A stretch of 64,000 bases of DNA from Chionoecetes opilio. Its lineage: Eukaryota > Arthropoda > Malacostraca > Decapoda > Majidae. Position 1 is the first letter of the stretch. The number at the start of each line of letters is the position of its first letter. Where the stretch lies: the NCBI GenBank assembly GCA_016584305.1, contig JACEEZ010023434.1, positions 1-64,000 of the forward strand, given 5' to 3'. The position numbers and the translations under genes were made by a program. Below the pieces are notes generated by a model. It was not told the DNA's origin, did no database searches, and was given only the letters and a program-made list of their open reading frames with translations. Below are positions 36,692 through 47,900 of the stretch, one piece after another.

Positions 36692-36809
36692 GTGGAAAGA
36701 TCTTACTCAAAGAAATTAAGCCTAAGGTCCTTGGGTAACCTCAGAGGACATTCAAACCAAAAAGTACTTAGTGTGATGTATACGCATTATGTGGTTTTGT
36801 ATATTATAT

Positions 36810-37175
36810 TGTTACGATTGTAATGATGTAATCATGTGTGTGTGTATGGGTGTATGGGGGTATGCGTGTGTGTGTGTGTCGCGGGTGCCACAGTGGCACC
36901 TGCGGACAGTCTGGCAGCGACGCGCCGACGTGGTGGAGAGACACGGGAAGTTAGTCGCCTAAGAAGCTTGGAAGTGCATGGATCTAACCCCTCCCGCCTC
37001 TCGTCCCTCCGCCTGTGCCCGGTGAATGCTTGAAGCGCTTGTGGAGGGGCGTGAAGAGAAGGGTTAAACTCCCCGCCTGTATAACTTTGGTGTTTTTCCC
37101 AACTCCCATGTTGTAATAAATGGTTAAAAGGGAGACGCATTTTTTTCCTTCGCCAGTGCCTGAGACAATTGCCTA
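36810..37175 (+). mobile_element. Gypsy-B 5' LTR, first part
   Basis: It starts TGTTACGATTGTAATG, carries a GT-rich tract at 36,834-36,878 and the hairpin GTGCCAC/GTGGCAC, and stops at ACAATTGCCTA where P1 begins. The rest of the LTR (AGTAAGTAGTCCTCGG onward) resumes at 42,887 and ends near 42,968 in a damaged GCGTAAAA where GCGTAACA is expected. Confidence 0.88.
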
Positions 37176-37440
37176 ATATAAAGCCAGGCAATAAAGTGCC
37201 GGGGTTGGACAAAATGTTAACAAAGCAATTTCACCTGAATGGGTTCTTGGGGGTATTTCTAACCACACAAAAAGTCCACTCGAATCCACCCATGGCAAAT
37301 ACTCGTTTTCACTGAAAATCCTAGATGCCCGCCGCTGGGGAAAGGGTAAAATATTAAAATAGGCATAACTTTGCTGAAATCAACAATGAAACACAAATAA
37401 AGTGTCTAATCCTACCAATTTTGAGGTGCTCTTCATTTAA
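37176..37440 (+). repeat. P1 left terminal inverted repeat
   Basis: It begins near ATATAAAGCCAGGCAATAAA. Landmarks are GGACAAAATGTTAACAAAGC (37,207-37,226), AATACTCGTTTTCACTGAAA (37,299-37,318) and AATTTTGAGGTGCTC (37,418). Each has its reverse complement in order in the right end. Similarity fades after about 260 bases. Confidence 0.85.
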
Positions 37441-37679
37441 AGTTACTTTGGAAGAGATTGGAGGAGTGTTCATTTTGAAATCCTCAAAAAAATCAAAATT
37501 TTGGCCTAAAAATTACCCTAAAATGAGCAAAATTAATTGTCTGAACACCGGCTATAATCTTTTACATGTGTTTATTGTATTGTGTATATTGTGTATGTAT
37601 ATATGTTAAAATATGTATATGGGGTATATTCCAAAGTGACTTTCAAACACATTAATTTATTTATAGTCCCGTTTCATCA

Positions 37680-40600
37680 TCATCGTTTTCCCCCTCATTT
37701 TCTTCAATATCCACAGGTGGAACCGTTCAAACAGGTAATTCCCTTGCATTGCCACAGCTGGAGTGCAATGGACCCATTTTTGCGGCATGTACATGTTCTT
37801 GTGTTGCAATTTCACCACAATTGCATCGCATTATCTTAAGTAGTCGATCAGGTGCCGACGGCTGAGACATTTTGACGGGATAGCCAGAAGGAGAATCGTC
37901 CACCCCCATTTCTGCGGGAAGATCATTACCAAACCATGCCTGAACCTGATGGTATGCGCGATGACTATGGAAAATGACTGCATCAGATTTTTGGCGGAAG
38001 CTTCTCTGGCGACACATACTGCGTGGCAGTACCCACTTTCTGCTGAAACTGTCCACTCTTGCCGGTCAAGGCTCGAGATGTTTGTGCAGCCATAGATGAT
38101 AAACAAGCATCTTCTCCAGCTCTTTCATTTCTGCTTTAGATGAAGATGGAGACATGAATATTGAACTATACCGCTCTAGTTCTGCATATTTCTTGAGTAC
38201 TGACACTTTGCCAACCCATAAGGTCTAACGTAGTGTCATACCCACTAAAAGCGTGCAGAAAGAGCAGGGCGCCAGAGAGTAATGGGTCAAGCTTCTTTGC
38301 CAAAGTTGTGACACACACTGTTTGTTTTGGATGTCACCATGTATAAGTCTTTGTAAAATATTGGCATGATGCGTTAGCAGTTTGGAAACATCCGAATCCT
38401 CTGCGACAACAGCTGTTGGCTTCTCTTAGGCGTGAAGACATGCGACATACATATCTTGTAGTCAGCATCACCTTTTGCATGTTCAACGGCGATATCCCTT
38501 TGGTCATTTGCTCTGCAATTTAGATGATGAATGCTTGCTTGTTGAAGGATTGGCAAGAAGCTCTTCTTGGTCATGGTTACATGCACTTCTGTGAAACCAA
38601 CACTGTAGCACCTATATCTTTCCCCCATCCTGCGACGATGTGCTTCATCCTTTGTGCTAGATCCATAAATACCCATCAAACACAACCAAAGCAGACAGTA
38701 TGATTGCTTGATGTGTGGGACGTACATTTCATAGATCTCCGAGTAGCTGGCATTTTTAGGCCATGAGAATTTATGAAGCAGGCTACCACCATAAATGATG
38801 TACTGCATACTCATGTCACAGGACTTTTGCACTACTGCTCTCTGGAACAAGCTTGAGGAGATGGTGAATGATTTCCGATTTATCCCCATCCTCATGCACA
38901 GTTTGGTTGTCAAAGAGAGATGGTGGGAAAGAGCACATCTCATATCGGAAGAGATCTGAAAGTGTATGTCACCATTGAAACCTGTAAGAAGAAACGCTGA
39001 TAGAGACGCTGTGAATCCATTCAATTTGGGCACCAGAAGATTTTTTCACTGATAGCTGATGTCAGGGTCTTAACTTGATTCTTCTGAGAAAACTTGTATT
39101 CTGCGACAGATTGTTCCGACCATGGAACAAGGATCTTCTTTCCAACACTTTGAGCCTCATATGCATTCACAGAATCATTTGCCACCAAACCCAGTTGATA
39201 GACTTACAATCTTCTTTGATGGTTTGTTGAATACGCCACGCTCAAGGAACACTTGGAGAATCTTCTGTATATAAACTCATGTCACGACGTATCCTGGCTG
39301 CTGCTAATTCACGATGTCCATCGGGTTGTATTCATAGATAAACCACTATCGCGAAAATGGACTGGCTTATTTTTGGCCCACACACAGGTCTTGAGAGCAG
39401 GAAGGAAGTCGAGTGCTGTCACTAAATCCCGCCCTTGGGTTAAGCCGCCAGTTGATTTGATGCTGGCCATCAGAACTTGCTCTAGAAGAGGTCTGTGAAA
39501 ATTCATACCACGCCCGTCACTTCTTCTGACTGGAAAGAGGCCATTCATAAATGCCCTATTTACATCTGGATGGGTTTGTTCCAGGTCAATCATTTTTGGG
39601 GATGAAAAAAGCCAAAGACTTCGTATAGTTGTTGTGACCGGCAGCAGCAGAAAAGGGTGCATTTCACGCGGGGACTGCAAATCAGAGACCAGCAACCTAT
39701 ACGAGCAGAACGAATGAAGGACCTAAGAAGGGATACTATATTTTGGGTATTGTATCCACAATCTTGCAGTCCCTAGCTTTGCATTGATGCACCCAATCTT
39801 CAGAGCATTGTGGATGTTGCTAAATTGCATCGCTCTGTAGTGCATCATCCGAGTCATGCTTCCGTCTTTGAACGTCTTTGAAAAAGCTGAGATATTCAGA
39901 AAGCATATCAGCTTGAGGATGTCTCCAACCCGTGACTGTGGCGAGATTCCAGGCAGGACTCGTCACCAGCCTGTTTGGAAATCCAGACTGATTGGTTGAA
40001 TCAAACATTTGAAAGATCCTGCCTGAGTAGAGTCCTTTTACTCTGTGTTTGGGGTTTGGTTGGAGGTGCTAGAATGGGCAAGTTTCCATTTTTTACCGAG
40101 CTATCTGATGTTTGAGAGGTTCCAGGGTGGTCAGATTCATTGGGACTTTCTCGGTTCGTTTGGGGGTGCTGGGGTGTTTGGAGGTTGAAGGCTGGTTTTC
40201 GGGGGGTGCTTTCTCGAGCATGGTGTCGACGTAGAGGGGTCCGTACCTTTTAAATCCGGAAGAGGCAGGTGAAGGGTTTTTTGATTAGTTATTATATTCA
40301 GAGCACGTCAATGAGAAATGACCTCGCACTGCACGGGCCGCTGCCTTTCCACTCAACATCTTGTCAACGAACCCTCGGCATAGACCTGTGCCAGAATTTC
40401 CCTTCAACCAGAACCTGCCATGATAACTCCAATGGCTCAAGCATGCTCATCTCTGTGTGGAATCCGCCAAGTAACAGGACAATCTTTCGCAAACGACTTG
40501 ATGTGGGTTGATCCTCGATAACCATCAGAGCTATCCAGTATAATTGCTGATCGAAGATGATGAGGGAGTACAATTCTGCTTTTCAGCTAAGTCGCTCATG

Positions 40601-42397
40601 TACTCCAGCGTTGACCGAACACATGTTGGGCTACTTGGTGACATGTCAATCATTGGTAAGAGAGTTGTGTACTCTTCCCCGGGGTTTGGGCCCTTTGCGT
40701 ATGCAGGATTGCATGTATCCAGACCACAAGGCCGAGGTTGAGAGAGATGCATCGATACCTGCCACTTATGTCTAACTTGAGGCTCTGCTGTCCTGGTATA
40801 TGGGCGAATAGTTTCATACTTGATACTCTTCAATGCTGACTTTGGGTCTCTTTGAAAAACGATTGAATGTTTTGCCAACATTTTTTATGTCATCGAATGG
40901 CACCTGGTTCCTGGGAATTGGTCTGGAAGTTGAACGAGCTGGGGTGATTGCTCCCATCTGACCCATCATGTGAATGACATTTTCACCATCCAATGTCTTT
41001 GCATTGTGATCACATTGTCGGCAAAGAAGTGCAGCAAAGCATCAGCAGTGAGATCTTTAATGTTACTCCTTGGGTGAGAGCAGCATTTTTCTTGTAGAGG
41101 GGTGATTCTGAATATGAAGAGCAGAAACCAAAGCTGAAGAGTAAGTTTTTATCAAGTCACGATGTCCCCTATTTCTGGTCCAAGTTACACACAGACCAAT
41201 TTTCAGAGGGCAGAGGAATGCTCTTGGACAAGTGGGGCTCATTATGACTGGCCAAAAGATGCACATCGAAGGTCTGCTCTTTTGCTCTTGATGATTGTCT
41301 GTAACAGTAGAGACAGGGCAAGGTCAAAGTGGAGAGATTTTGTTCGAGCGATTTTATATCAGAGGCGTCTTTGGGTATACATCGTTGTGTTTTTTCGGCA
41401 TTCTTTATTTCATTCCTGATGTAGGTGCCGCACCTTTGTCAACGAATCCATGTCATCGGGGTTGTCCTTCATTTTTGAGTGCGCATCCTGAATCAAATGC
41501 TTCACATTAGATGTGAGTTTTGACAATCATGGTTGCTTTTTCGTTGAAATTATCGATACTCTGTTCCCATAATGTGCATAAGTTGCCTTTGCAAGACTTT
41601 TTGGGAAAAAACCTCTCCACTGGTTTTCATGGCTTTCCATGATTTCATAGAGTTCATCTAGAGTGACAGTTTCATCATCATTGTTTTTCCAGATATTTAA
41701 TAACGTGCATGAAAAACGATCTCTTCATTTTATCGATGGGACCAGAAGGGCGTCCTCGTTTCCGAGGTGGTGCTCCATCCTTGTTTGTAGGTAACATGTC
41801 AAGTGTAAAGATTTCGTGGAGACATGTAATATTGGAAACATCTGCGGTGGTAAATGGCCTCCTCTGCTGGTAAATCATTAATACATGCAAGTCGATGTGC
41901 AAACTGCATCAGCCCAAGATCTGGATGAGTTTCGCCGACGTTCATTACATCTTTTCAAGATTGGGCTCTGACACAGTGGAGGAGCATAACATGGCCCGAA
42001 TTCATATTCAACATTGGTGGGATACTTTCTGGCCTTCTCCTGATCAAAATGCATCCCACAGAGATAGCAGTCAGTGTGAAATTTAGAATTTTTAGTATCA
42101 CATCGCAGTTTTGTGTGAGGTAGGACCAGTTTCATCGGGCATGTTGGGGTTTACCGACTGTTCATATCGTCTCTGTTTGTGTGACTTTGCGACATGATGT
42201 GTGGACATATTGCTTTCCATTTTCATCAAATTTATATATTGGGATGGGGTTCGTTGGATATAGTTCATTGTGTCTATGGGTGAATTTATTAATGGAAGTG
42301 AGGCCTTTGCGTCCAACGCTGAATATTTTATCGTTCTTAAAAGAATAGTGTCTCTACAAATTAAACACGCCGATCTGTCTTGGGGGATGCCATCCAA
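37680..42397 (-). pseudogene. Decayed P1 gene, PIN-like uncharacterised family
   Basis: One gene of ~1,500 codons read from 42,397 down, broken by stops and shifts. Conserved blocks in order: Cys pair CLICRD (42,360); CYLCGMHFDQEKARKYP (42,069) and ILKRCNER; EEAIYHRRCF (~41,860); AT-hook-like PRKRGRPSGP (~41,755); FFADNV (41,011-41,028); FDQQLYW and LLLGGFHTEMSML (40,460-40,555); MLSGKAAARAVRGHF (~40,360); DLEQTHPDV, RRSD and EQVLMASIKSTGGLTQGR (39,430-39,590); a 219-codon stretch (38,374-39,033) with YGGSLLHKFSW, STKDEAHRRR and GDAD; EDSDVSKLL (~38,390); and a Cys-rich end CNCG (~37,820). I recall this block order from uncharacterised invertebrate proteins. A PIN/FEN-like nuclease core is an inference from GDAD and EDSD. 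In YGGSLLH the usual Asp before GG is Tyr. Confidence 0.68.
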
Positions 42398-42599
42398 CTC
42401 AGATCTGGAAATACAAAGAAAAAAGTATTTCTAAATGCGTTGCATACACGTATATACATTTCTCAATCGTACTGGTGTAAAATTTTCGCACAGATATGTT
42501 CAGAGGATCATATAATTTTCACATTTTTCCTTCAATATTATACCAAAAATGACTTTGATTTGACGTTTTGAGCATGAATGCCACCCTTTTATAAACCCT

Positions 42600-42886
42600 T
42601 TAAAATATTTCCAAATGAAAGAACACCTCAAAATTAGTAGGGTTAGAACTTTATTTTTTGTTTCTATGTTGATTTTTCAGAAAGTTATGCCTATTTCAAA
42701 TTTTTACCTTCCGCGGCGGCGGGGATCTAGGTTTTCAGTGAAAACGAGTATTTGCCATGGTTTGGATTCGGTGGACTTTTTTTGTGTGGTTAGAGATACC
42801 TCCAAAGAACCATTTCAGGTGAAATTGCTTTGTTAACATTTTTGTCCAAAACCCCGCACTTTTTTGTGCTTATTTCCTGGCCTATA
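42600..42886 (-). repeat. P1 right terminal inverted repeat
   Basis: This is the reverse complement of the left end. Landmarks are CACCTCAAAATTAGTAGG (42,624), TTTTCAGTGAAAACGAGTAT (42,732-42,751) and GCTTTGTTAACATTTTTGTCC (42,827-42,847, one base longer than the repeat core). It ends TTATTTCCTGGCCTATA next to the resumed LTR. Confidence 0.85.
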
Positions 42887-43060
42887 GTAAGTAGTCCTCG
42901 GAACCACCAGCCCCCCGCTGGACCCAGAACAGTGTAACTGCCTTTGGGAAGTTTACGGGGGCGTAAAAATGTTTTCATGAAGTGGAATTGTGTGTGTTAA
43001 CAGTGAAAGTCGTGGGTGGGTTTTGGCCACCAAGTCGCCTTTGGGGGTTCTGGACGCAAG

Positions 43061-44600
43061 ATGGCGTCAGAGAAACCGCAGGTTTTTGGCGAGGAAGATG
43101 CGCGCATGCCAAGTGTTGAAAATGACAGTGACTCTGGCGGAGAGCAGAAACCCGACGTAATGACACTCCTTACCGCTATGATGGAGAAAATGAACGCACA
43201 GGCCGTACAAGCGAGGGAGGCGGAAGAGAGGGCGGAAGAGCGTGCACGTGAACAAGCAAGGGAGGCGGAAGAGAGGACACGCGAGCTTAGAGTCGCGATG
43301 CATGAAGGCTGGCAGGCCGTGCAGCGAGAGTCCCAGCAGTATACAGACGAGAAACTGGATATTGTCAAGGAGGAGCTGCTGGGGGCAGTCGAGCTTGTAA
43401 GGAGGGAGGCAGAGGAGGCTGCAACTGCCGCTCTTAGAGGAGTGACTGAGTACAGAGGTGAGCTGGCAACGTTGCAGCAGGCGATAATGGATGGAGAGCA
43501 TAAGGGCGAGAATGGACAGGCCGGTACGGGTGACTTTCGACCTTACGACCCCAGACGGCTAAGTGTGGCGTCAGCAAGGCCGTGGGTGGGGTGGCCGGCC
43601 TCGCCATCCTCGCCTCACGGAGCGACCTCCCGCATGCCTCTCTCTCCCCCGCTCTCCCCACCCCCTTGCCTCTCAAGGGGCCTGTGGGATCCCGCTACCT
43701 TTAAACCAGCCGTCACGTCACACCCACCCTGCTACAGTCAGCCCAGAAAGAGGAAGCCAGCAGACTTTGACGGTACAGTGCCGTGGGAGGCTTACAAGGC
43801 TATGTTTGAGATCCTAGCGGACGCTCAGTGGTGGAGTGTTGAAGAGAGAGTGCTACAACTTGTCTCGAGTTTGCGCGTGGCGGCTGTGGAGGTCTTGGGA
43901 CATCTGGCGCCAGCGCAGCGGGCGTCATACCAGTGTGTCGTGGAGGCATTGCAACGTAAATTCGGCCACCACCAGCAAGCGGAGGTGTACCGGGCTCACT
44001 TGAAGGGCAGAGTGAGGATGCGAGGCGAGCCGCTGTCTCACCTGGCGCACGAGCTGGAGTCGTTGGTGCGCCGCGCATATCCGAAGGCGCCGGAGGAAAT
44101 GGTGGTTGTTTTGGCCCGCGACCACTTCGTCGACGCCCTCATCGACCAGCGGCTGCAGATTTACGTGAAGCAGGCGCACCCGGAGGACGTGCAGGTGGCC
44201 TTGGCGAGGGCTCTGGAGTTTGAGTCTTTTCTCCGTCCGTTTCGACGTTACGGAACCCACCTTTCCCCACCGTGCCATCCGGGCCCGCCGCGCGCAGACC
44301 AAGACGCCGCCCAGACAGAGGAGAGCGAGTACAGGCGCTTTCAAGGGAAGCTGCTGGGGATGTGGCCGGACTGGTCACAAGCGGGGCCAGTGTGGGCAGG
44401 CGGGAATGACGCGGACGTTGGAAGAGCTGCGCCCTCCCACCTTCCAGCCCTGCTGCTGGAGTTGTGGCCAGCCGGGCCACGCAACCAGCGCCTGCAGACA
44501 ACCAAGGGCCGTGCTACAAGCGAGAAACGTGGCCGGGCTGGGTGCGAGGGCCGCGACCCAGCCAACACCCCACGGGCCCCGCGAGGACTAAGCTGCCGTC
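43061..44600 (+). CDS. gag: Gypsy-B gag
   Basis: Gag forms the virus-like particle and binds RNA. The Met at 43,061 (MASEKPQVF) is preferred over the upstream ATG at 43,016 because related gags begin that way; this is an inference. Residues ~45-110 are a charged coiled coil of AREAEER-type repeats. The capsid-like region at ~43,750-44,235 has DFDGTVPWEAYK, QLVSSLR and the DALIDQRLQIYV block. Two CCHC zinc knuckles, CWGCGRTGHKRGQC (44,352-44,393) and CWSCGQPGHATSAC (44,454-44,495), lie in a different frame from the long continuous reading, so two compensating shifts near 44,235 and 44,585 bracket them. The gag and protease regions share one apparent ORF to 44,986. Confidence 0.8.
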
Positions 44601-44986
44601 ACGTCACACCTCCAGCCGTCCAGGTGGCCGGTACGGTAGATGGAAGGCCGTGCCGCCTGGTAGTGGACACAGGAGCGGATAGAACGTTTGCCAGGGAGGA
44701 CGTGGTGGACTCTAAGGACCCCTCAGTAGCCCAGCAACAGCTTTGTGGAGTCACAGGGCACTGTGTGTCACTCAAGGGACCAGTGAAGGCTCGCATCGGC
44801 GTGGGCAGTGTCGAGGAGGAGCTGCCAGTGTTCGTCACCGCTATGGAGGAGCCGTGCCTACTGGGAATGGATTATCTGACTCAGTGTGAGGCGCTCGTGG
44901 ATTTCGGGAGGCAGACGTTAAGGGTGCGTGGAGAGGAAGTGCCCTTGCTCCCGGTCAGCGCCGCTGAGTCAGTCATCAACCCTTAG
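44600..44986 (+). CDS. Gypsy-B protease region
   Basis: Retropepsin-type aspartic protease that matures the polyprotein. The catalytic DTGA lies at 44,666-44,677 in LVVDTGADRTF, and the later CLLGMDYL near 44,855 is the usual I/LLGxD partner motif. It is in the same frame as gag N-terminus and RT, and ends at an in-frame TAG (44,984-44,986) just before the RT frame continues. Confidence 0.8.
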   Translation, partial: HVTPPAVQVAGTVDGRPCRLVVDTGADRTFAREDVVDSKDPSVAQQQLCGVTGHCVSLKGPVKARIGVGSVEEELPVFVTAMEEPCLLGMDYLTQCEALVDFGRQTLRVRGEEVPLLPVSAAESVINP

Positions 44987-47900
44987 GTGAAGCACGCAGC
45001 CCTGTGGACTGGTAACAGAGTCCAGTGCATGCTGTCGAGGGAAGGACAAGAGTCGGACGTCACCACCACTGGAGAGGAACAACGGCAGGACGGTGGTGTG
45101 ACGAGTGAGCAGCCTGGGAGTGGGGAAGCAGCCGTGACTGGGCTGCCCGAGTACTTGGAGGACTTGGCGCGCAGGAGCGCCGTCTGTCTGACTGAGGCAC
45201 AGACGAGGGTGATGCGGCACACTCTCGGTAAGTTTGCCGATGCATTCAGCCAGGGAGACATGGACTTGGGTCGCACGTCCATGGTGAGGCACACCATCGA
45301 CACGGGGGACAGCCGAATGATCAAGCAGCCGCCACGCCGAGTAGCTCCAGCCAAGCGGGAAGAGATGCAGCGAGCTGTCAACGAGATGGCTACTCTGGGG
45401 CTGATTGAGAGGTCTGACAGCCCGTGGTCGTCCCCGGTCGTCCTTGTCACCAAGAAGGATGGTTCTAAACGGTTTTGTGTGGACTACCAGGCACTCAACC
45501 AGGTGACCGTCAAGGACTCTTACCTCCTGCCCAGGATAGATGACACGCTGGATGCACTGAAGGGGGTGCAATGGTTCTCCACTCTCGACCTGAAGTCGGG
45601 TTATCATCAGGTGGAGATGGTGGAGGAGGACAAGAAAAATATGGCATTTACCTTCGGGCAAGAGCTATGGCACTTCAACGTGATGCCCTTCGGCCTCTGC
45701 AATGCTCCAGGGTGTTTCGAGCGGCTGATGGAGAGGGTACTCGAGGGACTACAGTGGAGGACTGCCCTAGTGTACCTCGACGATGTGCTGGTCGTCGGAG
45801 GCACCTTCGAGGAGGAGCTCGAGAGGCTGGAGGTGTTAGGCCGCCTGAGGAAAGCAAACCTGAAGCTCAGCCCCAAGAAGTGCACTTTCTTCCAGCGAGA
45901 GGTTCCTTTCCTGGGTCACTTTGTGGGGAGAAATGGAGTTCGCACGGATCCGGAGAAGGTGGCGGCAGTGGAGGACTGGCCGGTGCCTACCAGTGTAGCA
46001 GAGCTGAGAAGTTTCCTCGGCCTGTGTACGTACTCCCGATGGTTCGTGCAGGGATTCTCGACCATCGCCGCTCCGCTCCACCAACTCACCAGGAAGGGAG
46101 CACACTTCCACTGGGATGAGGCGTGTCAGCAGGCCTTTGAGAACCTGAAGAAGGCCATGGTGGAGGCTCCTGTTCTGCCTTGCCCCGACCCGAGCCTCCC
46201 ATATCTGCTCGACACTGACGCCAGCTCTGAGAGTATCGGTGCCGTCCTATCCCAGGTCAAGGATGGACAAGAAAATGTGGTGGCTTACTTCAGTGCCAAG
46301 TTTAGTAAGCCAGAACGCAACTACTGTGTGACAAGGAAGGAGTTGCTGGCAGTGGTGAGGAGCCTGAGTCACTTCCACCACTACTTGTATGGGGCAGAGT
46401 TCACCGTCAGGACGGATCACGCAGCGCTCCGCTGGTTAAAGACACTGAAGGAACCAGAGGGGCAGCTAGCACGGTGGTTGGGCCGTATGGAGCAGTATAA
46501 CTACCGTGTGGAACACCGGCCGGGAAGAATTCATAACAACGCTGACAGTCTCAGTCGCCGCCCGTGCGAGCCTGGCTGCACGCACTGTAGCCGGAGGGAG
46601 CCTGACACGGTGTGTAGGCGGTTACACGTGCACACTGAGGCTGACGAGGCGCAGAATCGCTGGAGGAAGACACAGCGTGAGGATCCTGACCTCGCTCCCG
46701 TAGTTTGCTGGATGGAATTGGGAAACGAGAGGCCGCAGTGGGAAGAGGTATCACCGGAAAGTCCAGCCACCAAGTGTCTCGTGGAACAGTGGGTGGCATT
46801 ACGACTCGACGCGGGAGTGCTACAGAGGCGCTGGATGGAAGCTGGCAAGGAGGAGAGTAGATGGGTGACGGTGGTACCGCGCGCCTTGCGTGAAGAATTG
46901 ATGCAAGAGGTGCACGCGGGACACACCAGTGGCCACCAAGGCGTTAAGAAGACGTTATGCCGCCTCCGTCAGCGCTTCTACTGGATTGGCCTGCGGCGTG
47001 ATGTGGTGGAGTGGTGTCGCACCTGTTACACCTGTGCCGCTAAGAAGGGTCCCGCCCAAAGGACGCGGGCGCCCCTTCAGCTATACCGAGCAGGAGCACC
47101 CATGGAGAGAGTGGCGGTGGGCATCGCGGGCCCCTTCTCGCGCACAGCGCACCCCTCGGGGCAACAGGTTCATCTGTGTCCTGATGGACTATTTTACTAA
47201 GTGGCCCGAGGCTTATGCCCTCCCAGACCATGAGGCAAAGACGGTGGCAGGAGTGTTGGTTGACCAGTTCATCACCCGATTTGGAGTTCCCGGTGAGCTA
47301 CACTCAGATCAAGGGCGTGAGTTTGAGTCCCGAGTCTTCCGTGAGTGCTGTGAGCTGTTGGGCATTCATAAGACTCGGACTACGCCCCTGAGGCCGCAAA
47401 GTGACGTAATGGTGGAGAGGTTCAACCGTACCCTCGCCGGAGAACTGGCCAAGTATTGCGAGGCAGACCAACAAGACTGGGATGTGTGGTTACCTTACCT
47501 CCTGATGGCTTACCGCTCTGCTCAACACGAAGCTACGGGTTACACGCCAGCGCGACTCATATTTGGCAGAGAAATGCGTCTACCCGTGGACCTGACTACA
47601 GGACGACCGCCAGATGAGGAGCTGCCGACAGTGGAGACAGAATACGCCGTGGCGCTGCAGCTGCGTTTAGACAATACCCGCGAGAGAGTGAGTAATCGGT
47701 TGCGAGCCGCGGGACATTCGATGTGGCGAAGGTACCAACAGCGTGTGCGTGACGCTCAGTACCTCCCGGGTGACAAAGTGTGTCTCTATAACCCCCGTAG
47801 AAAACAGGGCTTGTCTCCCAAGTTGCAAAGCCCTTGGGAGGGGCCATATACTGTGGTGGAGGTCCTGTCTGATGTGACATGCCGCATCAGTCCCGGGACA

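Larger units (their letters stand above)
25886..37290 (+). repeat. Third, direct copy of the arm
   Basis: This segment repeats the right arm in the same orientation and order, through to the first ~110 bases of the P1 terminal repeat. Unlike the arms, it is preceded by sequence that continues the CR1 ORF1 logically (see 24,930-26,045), so this copy probably shows the natural locus. Up to about 35.48 kb it is rich in homopolymer errors; after that it is clean. Confidence 0.88.
37176..42886 (-). mobile_element. P1: 5.7 kb TIR element with a PIN-like family gene
   Basis: The uninterrupted LTR at 48,661-48,685 reads ACAATTGCCTAAGTAAG, which defines the empty site. P1 sits after CCTA, and the likely target-site duplication is TA, although one base at the right edge is unclear. 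Its ends are long inverted repeats (next entries). Inside is one decayed minus-strand gene and nothing else recognisable. Superfamily: I cannot assign it to a named DNA-transposon superfamily from the ends. Confidence 0.8.

Noticed and set aside
43016..43060. Upstream ATG at 43,016 as the gag start
   Set aside because: The 15 extra residues look like translated leader; MASEKPQ at 43,061 resembles the MADPAAE start of Gypsy-A gag.
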